Part shown: positions 1 to 8,342 of the stretch, in pieces
Numbering within the stretch: position 1 is the stretch's first letter
How the letters are laid out: every line of letters starts with the position of its first letter
Assembly (NCBI RefSeq): GCF_013409505.1
Contig: NZ_JACCBN010000001.1
Location: 496,001 to 560,000, forward strand
Direction of reading: 5' to 3'
DNA: 64,000 nt
Source of the DNA: Actinomycetospora corticicola
GTDB taxonomy: Bacteria; Actinomycetota; Actinomycetes; Mycobacteriales; Pseudonocardiaceae
Made by a program: the position numbers and the translations under genes
Notes under the pieces: model-generated
Database searches by the model: none
What the model saw: the letters and a program-made list of their open reading frames with translations, nothing else
What the model was told of the DNA's origin: nothing

Positions 1-887
1 TGCACGGCCTCCATCCGGTAGTTCGTCATCGAGCACCGGGTGACCGTGACGTCGGCGCAGTAGGCGATCCCCACCGCGAAACCGGGGGAGTCGTTGTCCC
101 GGAAGGTGTTGTCGTGCACCCGCACGCGGCGGAACGAGCCGCTCGGGCTGTTGAACTCCAGGTCGGTGTTGGCGTTCCGCGCGAACGTGCAGCCCGCGAC
201 CTCGACCCCCGTCGTGACGGCGGGCGAGTCGTTGGCCTGGTAGAGCCCGTAGGTGAGCCGGTGCAGCAGCGAGTCGCGCAGCACCAGCGCCGTCGAGGTG
301 TCCCCGGCGACGCCGAGCTGGATGCCGTGGCAGAACGACTCCCACACGTCCGCCGCGCCGGAGAACACCAGCCGCGACAGCGTGAGCCGGTCGACCTGCC
401 CCACCCGCAGCAGCACGGTCTCCACGTCGCCCGCCCGGGCCAGCTCGAGCCCGTCGAGCCCGCAGTCGGCGCCGCCCACGACGATGGCCGCGGTCGCCCG
501 CGGCGTCATCCGCAGCACCGACCGGCCGGGCTCGCCGGCGAACAGCACGCCCGTCGACACGGTCAGCGGCTGCGGCAGCACCAGGTGGTAGGTCCCGGCC
601 GGGACGAACACGGTGTCGCCCGGCCCGGCCGCCGCCAGCGCCCGGGCGAACGCGGCCGCGTCGTCGGTGACGCCGTCCCCGGTCGCGCCCGCCGCGCGCA
701 CGTCATGCACGGTGCCGCGGCGCAGGGGGGCGCCGGTCGGGCGCGGCAGGTCGGGATCGGCGGCGGGGGGCCCCGTCGGCCGGGAGCCGACGAGCGAGGC
801 ACAGGCCGCGGTCCCGACGACGGCCGCGCCCGCGGCCATCGTCGTCGTCAGCACCCGTCGTCGGGACAGCGCGGGGAAGGGGGTCAC
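1..887 (-). CDS. Tat-exported lipoprotein with right-handed beta-helix (pectate-lyase-3-like) domain, 3' end outside window
   Basis: Partial: only the first ~295 codons lie in the window. The N-terminus reads SRRRVLTT followed by a hydrophobic Ala/Gly/Val stretch and Thr-Ala-Ala-Cys, which is a twin-arginine signal with a lipobox, so the protein is probably exported folded and lipid anchored. Next comes the Ala-Gly-Asp-Gly-Val-Thr-Asp-Asp type start of a pectate_lyase_3 beta-helix, with 'PAGTY' and repeated short strands (VGGADCGLDGLEL, DNTFRDN). Such proteins bind or cleave polysaccharide; the catalytic residues cannot be judged here. Its GTG start overlaps the stop of the upstream sugar-transferase gene by 4 bp (GTGA), so it is translationally coupled and probably acts on the same envelope polysaccharide. 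Activity (lyase, hydrolase or binding) is unknown. Confidence 0.85.
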   Translation of the reverse strand, partial: MTPFPALSRRRVLTTTMAAGAAVVGTAACASLVGSRPTGPPAADPDLPRPTGAPLRRGTVHDVRAAGATGDGVTDDAAAFARALAAAGPGDTVFVPAGTYHLVLPQPLTVSTGVLFAGEPGRSVLRMTPRATAAIVVGGADCGLDGLELARAGDVETVLLRVGQVDRLTLSRLVFSGAADVWESFCHGIQLGVAGDTSTALVLRDSLLHRLTYGLYQANDSPAVTTGVEVAGCTFARNANTDLEFNSPSGSFRRVRVHDNTFRDNDSPGFAVGIAYCADVTVTRCSMTNYRMEAV

Positions 888-2377
888 CGCCCCTTGGCGA
901 AGAGCACCTCGGAGACGGTGCGGAGCAGCACCTTCACGTCGAGCCACAGTGACCAGTTCTCGATGTAGTAGTTGTCGAAGCGCGCCCGGTCGGAGATCGG
1001 GGTGTCGCCGCGCAGGCCGGAGACCTGCGCGAGCCCCGTGAGTCCCGCGGGCACGCGGTGCCGGTGACCGTAGCGCGGGTGCTCGGCGGAGAACTGCTCC
1101 ACGAAGTGCGGACGCTCGGGGCGCGGCCCGACGATCGTCATCTCGCCGCGCAGGATGTTGACCAGCTGGGGCAGCTCGTCGAGCGACGTCGCCCGGAGCA
1201 CGCGACCGACCGGGCCGACGCGGTCGTCGTGGGCGATCGACCAGCGGGTGTCGCCCTCGGCGCTGGTGGCCGGACGCATCGAACGGAACTTCAGGCACTC
1301 GAAGCGCCGCCCGTCACGGCCGACGCGGACCTGACGGAACAGGATGCCCGGGCCGCCCTCGAGGCGGACGGCGAGCGCGCAGGCCAGGAGCACGGGGGAC
1401 AGCAGCAGCAGCGCCAGCGACGAGGCCACCACGTCGACCGCGCGCTTGAGCGCCCGCGCGGGCCCGTCGAGCGCGGGGGTGCGGATCCGCATGACCGGAA
1501 GCGACCCGATGTGGTCACCGGCCCCGGTGGCGGTGGCGAACGCGTGCAGGCGGGGCACGACGAGCAGGTCGCAGCCGCGCGTGGCGGGGGTGCGCACGCG
1601 GTCGAGCAGCTCCATCTCGTCGAAGGCGCCGTCGCCGACCAGCAGCACGTCGGCCCGGAGGTCGTCGACGAGGCGGTCCAGGTCGTCGAGGGTGCCCAGC
1701 CAGGGCACGGAGGCCGACGCCGGGCCCGGCACGGTGTCGACGTAGCCGGCGACGGTGAGCCCGTAGCGGGAGTAGCGGTCGAGGAGGGTGGCGACGTCGC
1801 CGCTCAGCGCCCCGCCGCCGATCAGCACGGTGCGGTGGGCGACGATCCGGCGCCGGCGCGCGGTGAGCACGACGGCCGTGGACAGCGCCCGTCCGGCGAC
1901 GACGAGCCCGACGGACGCGAGGGAGGCGAGGACGAACTCGGTGACGCCCACGTTGTCGTGACGCACCGCGAACACGGCGGCCACGAGCGCGATGGCGACC
2001 AGCAGGCGGCCGAGGAGGCCGGGGAGCTCGTCGAGCACCGAGAGGTGCAGCCGGGCCCGGTAGCGGCCCCCGCCGCAGACGAGGGCGACCGTGATCACCG
2101 AGAGGGCGGCGAACGCCTTCCAGAAGTGGGGGCTCCAGAGCATCGGGGCGGCGGTCAGGACGGCGTCGAGGGGGAGGACGAGCATCCAGGCCTGGATGCC
2201 ACCGGCCCGCCGGACACCCAGGAGCGGACGGGCGACCGGGGCGTCGAGGGGACCCTCGGGGCCGACGACGCGAGGACCCGGGAGGTCTCGGAGCACGACG
2301 GGGTGCGAGGCACTGCTCACACTGGCCCGTCCGGACGCGGGCCTCGTGGACCGAACGGTCCCGCGGACACCGGCCAT
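884..2377 (-). CDS. Exopolysaccharide polyprenyl glycosylphosphotransferase (initiating sugar transferase)
   Basis: 497 aa from the ATG at 2377, chosen because a GGGGAGG ribosome site lies ~10 nt upstream; a GTG at 2410 would add 11 residues. It has about four N-terminal membrane segments (residues ~62-165), a Rossmann-like middle domain (TVLIGGG..., ~185-290), one further membrane helix (~305-325), and the C-terminal bacterial sugar transferase domain with KFRSM, SLDELPQL, GPRPERP and GLTGLAQVSG. This family moves a sugar-1-phosphate from UDP-sugar to undecaprenyl phosphate at the inner face of the membrane, the first step of exopolysaccharide assembly. It is followed with a 4-bp overlap by the beta-helix lipoprotein. 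A shared palindromic motif (2453-2474) lies 76 bp upstream of the chosen start. Confidence 0.93.
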   Translation of the reverse strand: MAGVRGTVRSTRPASGRASVSSASHPVVLRDLPGPRVVGPEGPLDAPVARPLLGVRRAGGIQAWMLVLPLDAVLTAAPMLWSPHFWKAFAALSVITVALVCGGGRYRARLHLSVLDELPGLLGRLLVAIALVAAVFAVRHDNVGVTEFVLASLASVGLVVAGRALSTAVVLTARRRRIVAHRTVLIGGGALSGDVATLLDRYSRYGLTVAGYVDTVPGPASASVPWLGTLDDLDRLVDDLRADVLLVGDGAFDEMELLDRVRTPATRGCDLLVVPRLHAFATATGAGDHIGSLPVMRIRTPALDGPARALKRAVDVVASSLALLLLSPVLLACALAVRLEGGPGILFRQVRVGRDGRRFECLKFRSMRPATSAEGDTRWSIAHDDRVGPVGRVLRATSLDELPQLVNILRGEMTIVGPRPERPHFVEQFSAEHPRYGHRHRVPAGLTGLAQVSGLRGDTPISDRARFDNYYIENWSLWLDVKVLLRTVSEVLFAKGR

Positions 2378-2452
2378 GCCTACCGTGCCTCCCCTGCGCT
2401 GATCACTCACCGCTACCGACCTGGTCGATCGTGCGCGATCGAACGGCTGAGG

Positions 2453-2474
2453 ACCCTGGGAACTCTTCCTAGGT
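2453..2474 (-). promoter_or_regulatory. Interrupted palindrome, candidate operator of sugar-transferase gene
   Basis: The + strand reads ACCCTGGGAA, then CTCTT, then CCTAGGT. It starts 76 bp from the ATG of the sugar transferase. The reverse complement of the site at 8238-8259 matches it at 19 of 22 positions, and the site at 60754-60776 at 17 of 22. All three have the same orientation relative to the downstream gene. The binding protein is unknown. It also lies in the divergent region in front of the LuxR-type gene at 2645. Confidence 0.65.
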
Positions 2475-2644
2475 CTCGACCAAACAGATCACTCACCCGT
2501 GGCGGTGAACGGGCGGTATGCGGCCGTTAGAGTGAGAGGTGGCTACACGATGCGGCCGCTGGATCTCCGATGCCAGGTCTGATCCAATTGGAGCATCGTT
2601 CGATCGGGTGGACGACAGTACGCAGAGTGCTGAGGGGGTCCGGG

Positions 2645-5590
2645 GTGTCGACGACGGTGAGCGGGCACGGGGTGTCACCGCTTCCCCCGATCGTGCACTC
2701 CCCGCCCCCGGTCGGACGTGGTCCCCAGATCGCGCGGCTGCACGAGGTCCTCGACCGGGTCCGTCGCGGACGTGCCGCCCGGCTCCTGCTCACGGGTGAG
2801 TCCGGCATCGGCACGACGACGCTCGTCGACGCCTTCTGCGACCAGGTCACGGAGGGCCCGGACGGCCCCGTCGTCGTGCGGGTCGCGGCCCCCGAGCCCG
2901 TCGGCGCGCCCGTCGCCCACGCCACCACCGAGCTCCTCGCGCGGGCCCTCGACGACGTCGGGGCACCCGAGCGGCCCACGTCGGCGCGGTCCGCGCTGGC
3001 CCTGCACGACGTCCTGGCGGCCGTGCGCCGGGCCGCGGGGCCGCGGCGGCCGGTCGTCCTCGCCCTGCACGACCTGCACCACGTCGACCCGGCGTCGGCG
3101 ACCGTCCTGGCCGACCTGCTCCGCCGGTTGCACGGGGGCGGCGTGTTGGTCCTCGCCACGGCCACGGAGCCGACGCGACTCGCCGTACGGGGCCGTGCGT
3201 GGTGGCCCCGGTTGTTCGTCGACGGCGGGTCGGGCGCCGGCCCCGACGGCACCGCGACGGCGGGGGTGCCGACCGAGGTGCGCACCGTCGTCGTCGGTGG
3301 CCTGGACACGGCGTCGGTCGCGGCCTTCGTCGCGACCCGCCGCCCCGCCGCACCCGCGCCCGGGCCGGGGGTGGCGGCCCACCTGGTCGCGGCCACCGGA
3401 GGACACCCGGTGCACCTCGCCCTCCTCCTGCGCACCCTGCCGGACGCGGTCCTGGCCGGTACCCAGCCCTTCCCCGGGCGGCGCACCCTCGCTGTGAGGG
3501 TCGGCGAGGCCGTCACGGCCCTCGCCCCGGCCACCCGTGACCTGGTCGCCGCACTCGCCGTGCTCGGCGGGCCCGCCCCGGTCGCGCTGCTGGAACGGGT
3601 GGCCGCCGTCGCCCCCGGGAGCACGCCGCCGACCGCCGCGGCCGAGGCGGCGGCCGCCGGTCTCGTCGTCGCCACGAGCCGGGGGCCGCGCGTCGAGCTG
3701 CGGTTCCCGCACCGCCTGATCCGGGACGCGGTCTACCGCGGTCTCGCCCCGGAGACCGCCGCCGCGCTGCACTGCACCGCCGCCGCGGCGACCGGGGGCC
3801 GCGCCGGGTTCGCGCACGCCGTGGCCAGCGCCGCGGGCTCGCCGTCGGAGGAGGTCGCCGACGCCGTGGTCACCGCGGCCGCGGCCGAGAACGACCCCGA
3901 GGAGGCCGCCACCCTCCTGCTGTGGGGCGCCGAGCTCGCGGGCAGCGGGGTGGACCGCGAGGCGCTCCTCCTCGACGCGGCCGTCCGGCTGGTGCTCGCG
4001 GGCAGCCTGGCCCGACTGCGCGGGATCGAGGCCGCGCTGCGGGGCGCCCGCCCCTGCGGGGCCCGGGATCTCGCGCTCGGCACGCTCGCGTTCGAGACCG
4101 GCGACCCCGACGCGCACGTCCCGCTCGCGGCCGCCCTCGCCGACGAGGAGGCCGACGCGCCGGTGCGCGCGCTCGCCGCGCTGAAGCTCGGCGCCCACCA
4201 CGTGCTCCACGGCCGCGGCACCCGCGCCGTGGAGGTGGCGGCGCGGGTCGGCGCGCTCACCGACGATCCGGGCCTCACCGAGGGGGCGCGCGCCCTGGAG
4301 GTCGTCGGCAGCGCCCTGCGCTGGGGCCCGGACACCGCGCTCGACGTGCTCGGCGACCGCCTCGACGGCGTGTACGGCCCCGACCTCTTCGTCATCTGCG
4401 GACGGCTGCACCTCGCCGCGGGCGACCCGGCCGCGGCCTACCGGCGCCTGCACCAGGGCCTGGACCGCATCCGGGCCGGGTCGGCCACCACGATGGGTCG
4501 GCTGGTCCACCTCTTCCTCGCCGAGGCGGCCTTCCGCACCGGCCGGTGGGACGAGGCGGAGGCCGAGGCCCGCGTCGGCGCCACCGCCTCCCGCGAGGCC
4601 GGCAGCGCCTGGATCGCCCCCGCGGCCCGCGGCATGTGGTCGGTGGTGCGGGCGGCCCGCGGCGGGATCGGCGACGCCGAGGCCGACCTCGACGGGCTCC
4701 GGGACGGCCACCCCGGCCCGAACGCCCTCGGCGCCTTCACCCGCGACCTCGCCGAGGCCTTCGTCGCCCAGATCCGCGGGGACGCCGCCCGCGCCTACCG
4801 CGTGCTCTCCGATCTCGCGGACGGCCCGGTGCCCGCCCTCGAGGCCTCACCGCTGGCGCTCTGGCGGGTGCTGCTCGCGGAGGTCGCGATCGACGCCGAC
4901 CGGCCCGCGACGGCGGGCGCGGTGCTGCAGGGTCTCCCGGCCGCCGGGACGCCGCTGTGGTTCCAGCTGACCCGCCACCGCCTGCTCGGGCGCCTCGCCG
5001 ACCGCAGCGGCGACGCCGCGGCCGCACGCGGCTACTTCCGGGCGGGCCTCGAGCTCGCGGCGGCGCGGGCCTCCGACGCGGCGGAGTGCCCGATCGAGGT
5101 CGCGGCCCTGCACGCCGCCGCCGGCCGCCTGGCCCGACGCCAGGGCTGGAGCAGCGCCCCGGAGCACCTGACGGCCGCGCGCCGGGGCTTCGCCGCCCTC
5201 GGGGCGGCGTCCTGGGTGGCGCGGGTGGACGCCGAGATCGACCTCGGCGTCCCGGGCGTGACGTCGACGGCCCCGCCCGCGCCGACGGTGCCCGAGCCGC
5301 ACACCCCCACCGGGCCGATCGAGATGCGCGCCGGGACGCGCACCGTGCCGGACACCCTGCCGGCGGCGTCCGCCGAGGCGTCGGTGCTCGACGAGTCGAT
5401 GTCCGAGCACTCGTCGCTCACGCCGCGCGAGCGCGAGGTGGTCCGCCTCGTCGCGCAGGGCCTCACCAGCCGCGAAGTGGCGGCCGCGCTCTACGTCACG
5501 CCGAAGGCCATCAGCTACCACCTGGGCAACGTCTTCGCGAAGCTCGGCGTGACCTCACGGCGTCAGCTGTGGGGCCGGACGTTCGACTGA
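2645..5590 (+). CDS. LAL-family (large ATP-binding) LuxR transcriptional regulator
   Basis: 981 aa from the GTG at 2645, preceded by a GAGGGGG ribosome site; an ATG at 2570 would add 25 residues. The order is an N-terminal AAA/STAND ATPase module (VGRGPQIARL, then the P-loop region LLTGESGIGTTT, Walker-B-like VVLALHDLHHVD), a long Ala/Leu-rich TPR-like region, and a C-terminal LuxR helix-turn-helix (LTPREREVVRLVAQGL, AISYHLGNVFAKLGV). LAL proteins activate transcription in response to an unknown ligand bound by the central region. The P-loop lysine is replaced by threonine (GIGTTT rather than GIGKTT), which should impair nucleotide hydrolysis. It diverges from the sugar-transferase gene, so it is a candidate regulator of the polysaccharide genes; that link is inference. 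Confidence 0.9.
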   Translation: MSTTVSGHGVSPLPPIVHSPPPVGRGPQIARLHEVLDRVRRGRAARLLLTGESGIGTTTLVDAFCDQVTEGPDGPVVVRVAAPEPVGAPVAHATTELLARALDDVGAPERPTSARSALALHDVLAAVRRAAGPRRPVVLALHDLHHVDPASATVLADLLRRLHGGGVLVLATATEPTRLAVRGRAWWPRLFVDGGSGAGPDGTATAGVPTEVRTVVVGGLDTASVAAFVATRRPAAPAPGPGVAAHLVAATGGHPVHLALLLRTLPDAVLAGTQPFPGRRTLAVRVGEAVTALAPATRDLVAALAVLGGPAPVALLERVAAVAPGSTPPTAAAEAAAAGLVVATSRGPRVELRFPHRLIRDAVYRGLAPETAAALHCTAAAATGGRAGFAHAVASAAGSPSEEVADAVVTAAAAENDPEEAATLLLWGAELAGSGVDREALLLDAAVRLVLAGSLARLRGIEAALRGARPCGARDLALGTLAFETGDPDAHVPLAAALADEEADAPVRALAALKLGAHHVLHGRGTRAVEVAARVGALTDDPGLTEGARALEVVGSALRWGPDTALDVLGDRLDGVYGPDLFVICGRLHLAAGDPAAAYRRLHQGLDRIRAGSATTMGRLVHLFLAEAAFRTGRWDEAEAEARVGATASREAGSAWIAPAARGMWSVVRAARGGIGDAEADLDGLRDGHPGPNALGAFTRDLAEAFVAQIRGDAARAYRVLSDLADGPVPALEASPLALWRVLLAEVAIDADRPATAGAVLQGLPAAGTPLWFQLTRHRLLGRLADRSGDAAAARGYFRAGLELAAARASDAAECPIEVAALHAAAGRLARRQGWSSAPEHLTAARRGFAALGAASWVARVDAEIDLGVPGVTSTAPPAPTVPEPHTPTGPIEMRAGTRTVPDTLPAASAEASVLDESMSEHSSLTPREREVVRLVAQGLTSREVAAALYVTPKAISYHLGNVFAKLGVTSRRQLWGRTFD

Positions 5591-5659
5591 GCGGGGTCCA
5601 CTCCGAGCGACCAGCACTGCCGCTGTATGGGTGACGCCCGACCGGGGTACTGGGACGGT

Positions 5660-7180
5660 ATGGCAGAGCGTTCCCGTTCCCGACGACGGGTGTCGTGGCT
5701 GGTGGGCGGCGCCGCGGCCCTGGTGGTCGTGGTCGGTGCCGTGGGCATCGTCGGCGTCCGCGAGGCCACGGCCGACCCCGGTTCAGGGATGCTGCGCCTC
5801 GCGCACCTCTCCCCGAACACCCCCGCCGTCGACATGTACGCCGAGGGACCGGACCTGCCGCTGACCAAGGTGGCGGGCGGGGTCTCCTACCGGACGGTGA
5901 GCCCCTACCTGACCGAGCCCGCAGGCACCTACCGCATCCAGGGGCGCCCGGCGGGTGCCCCGGCGAGCGCGCCGACGCTGTTCGACGTGGCTGTGGACGT
6001 CCCGGCGGGCTCCGCGCAGACGGCGACCTTCGTCGACATCGGACCGGACGGCGCCACCCAGGCGCAGGTGCTCGACGACGAGACGGCGCCCGCCCCGGCG
6101 GGGTCGGGGGCGCTGCGGATCGTGCAGGCCGCGGCCGAGGTCGGTCCGGTGGACGTCACGGGCACCGATCCCGAGGGGGACAGCCCGCCGGTGCCGCTGG
6201 CCCGCACCCTGTTCTACGGCTCCGCCACCCCGTACGCGACCGTCCCGGCGAAGCCGTGGCGGCTGGAGGTGACGAGCCGCAGCGGGAAGAACTCGTCGGT
6301 CGAGGTGCCCGTGACCAGCACCTCCGTGGCCACGCTCGTCGTCACCCGCGGCGCCGACGGGGGGCTCGCCACCCAGCTCGTGGCCGACGCCGCCTCGTCG
6401 GCCGCCACGCCCGCCCCGGCCCCGGGCGCACCCGCTGCGGCGCCGAGCCAGGCCCCCAGGACGGCCGAGTCCTCGGTCCCGCCGGTGGCACCCGGCACCC
6501 CGGCGCCGCCGCAGCCCTCGAGCGCGGAGACCACGTCGGCGGCACCGCCGGCCCCGAAGGCGCCCACGCCACCGGCGGGCGGGATCGGCGCCGGGCTCGG
6601 CGGCCTCAGCCACTCCGGCCTCGCCGCCGGGGGCATCTGGGACACCGTCTCCGGCTGGTTCGGCGACGACCCGACCGAGGGCGTGCCCGCCGCGGTGAAG
6701 ATGCCGCTCGCGATCGCCACCGCACCGCCGCCCGGCGGGCCGCACCCGACGTCGTTGTCCATCCCGGCCATCGACCTGGACGTGGACGACCCGGTCGACC
6801 TGCGTGTGGACTACCGCGGGGCGCTGCAGGTGCCCACCGACTTCTCGAAGGTCGGCTGGTTCAGCTCGTCCGCGGTGCCGGGCGACCCGGGGTCGTCGGT
6901 CATGGTCGGGCACGTCGACACCCGGCGCGGCCCGGCGGTGTTCGGCGCACTGGACGACCTGAAGCCGGGCGACGTCATCGAGGTCGGGCGCTCCGACGGG
7001 GGCACCGCTCGCTTCGGCGTGGACTCCGTGGAGACGTTCGCCAAGGACGCGCTGCCCACGGAGCGGGTCTACGGGCCGACCACGCAGCCCACACTGCGGC
7101 TCATGACCTGCGGCGGGCCCTTCGACGACGGGACGCTGAACTACCGCGACAACATCGTCGTATTCGCCACCCCGCGCTGA
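5660..7180 (+). CDS. Class F sortase fused to an N-terminal DUF4397 domain
   Basis: 506 aa from ATG 5660 (an in-frame ATG at 5627 is less likely). A basic SRSRRR stretch and one membrane helix (~16-36) come first, then a DUF4397 domain (MLRLAHLSPNTPAVD..., ~45-235), a Pro/Ala-rich linker (~255-310), and a C-terminal class F/E-like sortase domain. The sortase shows the catalytic His in MVGHVDT, Cys in LMTCGG and Arg in LNYRDNIVVF. Sortases cleave sorting signals and anchor proteins at the surface; class F members in actinobacteria are often near DUF4397 genes, and here both are one polypeptide. The topology places both domains outside the membrane. The gene ends 40 bp inside the convergent GT2 gene. 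The substrate is not identifiable. Confidence 0.9.
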   Translation: MAERSRSRRRVSWLVGGAAALVVVVGAVGIVGVREATADPGSGMLRLAHLSPNTPAVDMYAEGPDLPLTKVAGGVSYRTVSPYLTEPAGTYRIQGRPAGAPASAPTLFDVAVDVPAGSAQTATFVDIGPDGATQAQVLDDETAPAPAGSGALRIVQAAAEVGPVDVTGTDPEGDSPPVPLARTLFYGSATPYATVPAKPWRLEVTSRSGKNSSVEVPVTSTSVATLVVTRGADGGLATQLVADAASSAATPAPAPGAPAAAPSQAPRTAESSVPPVAPGTPAPPQPSSAETTSAAPPAPKAPTPPAGGIGAGLGGLSHSGLAAGGIWDTVSGWFGDDPTEGVPAAVKMPLAIATAPPPGGPHPTSLSIPAIDLDVDDPVDLRVDYRGALQVPTDFSKVGWFSSSAVPGDPGSSVMVGHVDTRRGPAVFGALDDLKPGDVIEVGRSDGGTARFGVDSVETFAKDALPTERVYGPTTQPTLRLMTCGGPFDDGTLNYRDNIVVFATPR

Positions 7181-8112
7181 CCCGGTCGCCGTCCGAGCGC
7201 CGCCGACGCGACGCGGTGGCGCCGGGAGGCGGGGTCGGTCGAGGCAGCGGCGATGAGCTGGGACCGCAGCCACGTCAGCGGCTCACGGGCCAGCCCGAGG
7301 GCGACGTCGCGGCGGCGCAGCACCGCGCGGTGCTCGTGGCGCAGCCGCCGGAGGAAGGCGTGCTGCGTCGCGGTGTTCGCCCGCCGGTGCGAGGAGGTCA
7401 ACGAGCCGGTGGCGAGCCGGAAGCCCGACAGGCTCTCGGGCATGCCGTAGAAGCCGCCCTGCGTCACCAGCCGCGCCGCGAGCCCGACGTCGAGCACGTA
7501 GGTGTCGGCGGGGAAGCCGCCGCAGGCGTCGTAGGCGGCCCGACGGAAGAGCATGTTGCCCGGCGCCCCGATCGGGTTGCCGCGGTGGCGCACGATCCGG
7601 CGCAGCACCGTGGTCCCGTCGCGGGCCCCGAGCAGGTCCGGGGCGCTCAGGGCGCGGCCGCGGACCACCACCCGGTCGTCGTCGTCCACGAGGTCGTGGC
7701 GGCAGGACACGAGGGCGAGTGACGGGTCGGCGTCCATGAGGGCGACCTGGCGGGCGAGCAGGGTCGGGGCGAGCAGGTCGTCGGCCATGAGGACCTTGAC
7801 CAGGGGCGCGCGGGCCAGCCGGACGGCGCGGTCGAAGTTCTCCGGGGCGGGCACCGTCGCGTCGTTGCGGACCAGCCGCACACGGTCGTCGCGGAAGGAG
7901 CGCACGATGTCGGCCGAGGCGTCGGTGCAGGCGTTGTCGAGCACGACGAGCTCGAAGTCCCCGAACGTCTGGCGCAGCACGCTCGCCACCGTGCGCCCGA
8001 TGTACTGCTCCTTCTGGTAGAGCGGCACGACGACCGACACCCGCGGGACACCGGTCGGCAGCGAGTCACCCAGCGTCATCTGCGACGCCGCATTCGTTCG
8101 TTCGGGGGACAC
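7141..8112 (-). CDS. Family 2 glycosyltransferase
   Basis: About 323 aa from GTG 8112; the frame continues up to a TTG at 8148, and an ATG lies at 8079, so the start is uncertain. The GT-A fold is clear: VSVVVPLYQKEQYI near the N-terminus, LDNACTD (nucleotide-binding Asp), and MADDLL as the DXD-like metal site. GT2 enzymes transfer sugars from nucleotide donors in the cytoplasm, here presumably to the lipid-linked repeat unit started by the sugar transferases in this window. The last 40 bp overlap the 3' end of the sortase gene tail to tail. It is divergent from the GT4 gene, and the intergenic region holds the shared palindrome at 8238-8259. Confidence 0.9.
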   Translation of the reverse strand: MSPERTNAASQMTLGDSLPTGVPRVSVVVPLYQKEQYIGRTVASVLRQTFGDFELVVLDNACTDASADIVRSFRDDRVRLVRNDATVPAPENFDRAVRLARAPLVKVLMADDLLAPTLLARQVALMDADPSLALVSCRHDLVDDDDRVVVRGRALSAPDLLGARDGTTVLRRIVRHRGNPIGAPGNMLFRRAAYDACGGFPADTYVLDVGLAARLVTQGGFYGMPESLSGFRLATGSLTSSHRRANTATQHAFLRRLRHEHRAVLRRRDVALGLAREPLTWLRSQLIAAASTDPASRRHRVASAALGRRPGQRGVANTTMLSR

Positions 8113-8237
8113 TAGACCATCTTCGACATGTCCGACCGTCGCCGTCAACGGGCGAATCGGACATCACGAACACGAACGGGCCACTCAGGATGGCTCTGCG
8201 GTCCTCCTCGTGCCTCCGTGTGGCGTAACCCTGGAAA

Positions 8238-8259
8238 ACCTGGAAACAGTTCCCAGGGT
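8238..8259 (+). promoter_or_regulatory. Interrupted palindrome, candidate operator between divergent glycosyltransferases
   Basis: Read on the minus strand it is ACCCTGGGAA, then CTGTTT, then CCAGGT, 19 of 22 identical to the site at 2453-2474. It lies 84 bp upstream of the GT4 start at 8343 and ~125 bp upstream of the GT2 start. A half-site-like ACCCTGG directly precedes it (8228-8234). Confidence 0.65.
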
Positions 8260-8342
8260 GGTGCGGCGCTGCACTGCCGACCATCGGCATCCGGAGCAAC
8301 ACGTCCGCGAGCAACTCGCGCGAGGAACAGGAGCGTCCGGCG

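Noticed and set aside
114..968. Long forward reading frame over the beta-helix gene
   Set aside because: Arg/His/Pro-rich composition with no domain, antisense to a clear Tat lipoprotein; a GC-rich shadow.
2653..4711. Reverse frames across the first LuxR gene resembling long proteins
   Set aside because: Shadows with no recognisable domain; codon positions favour the forward frame.
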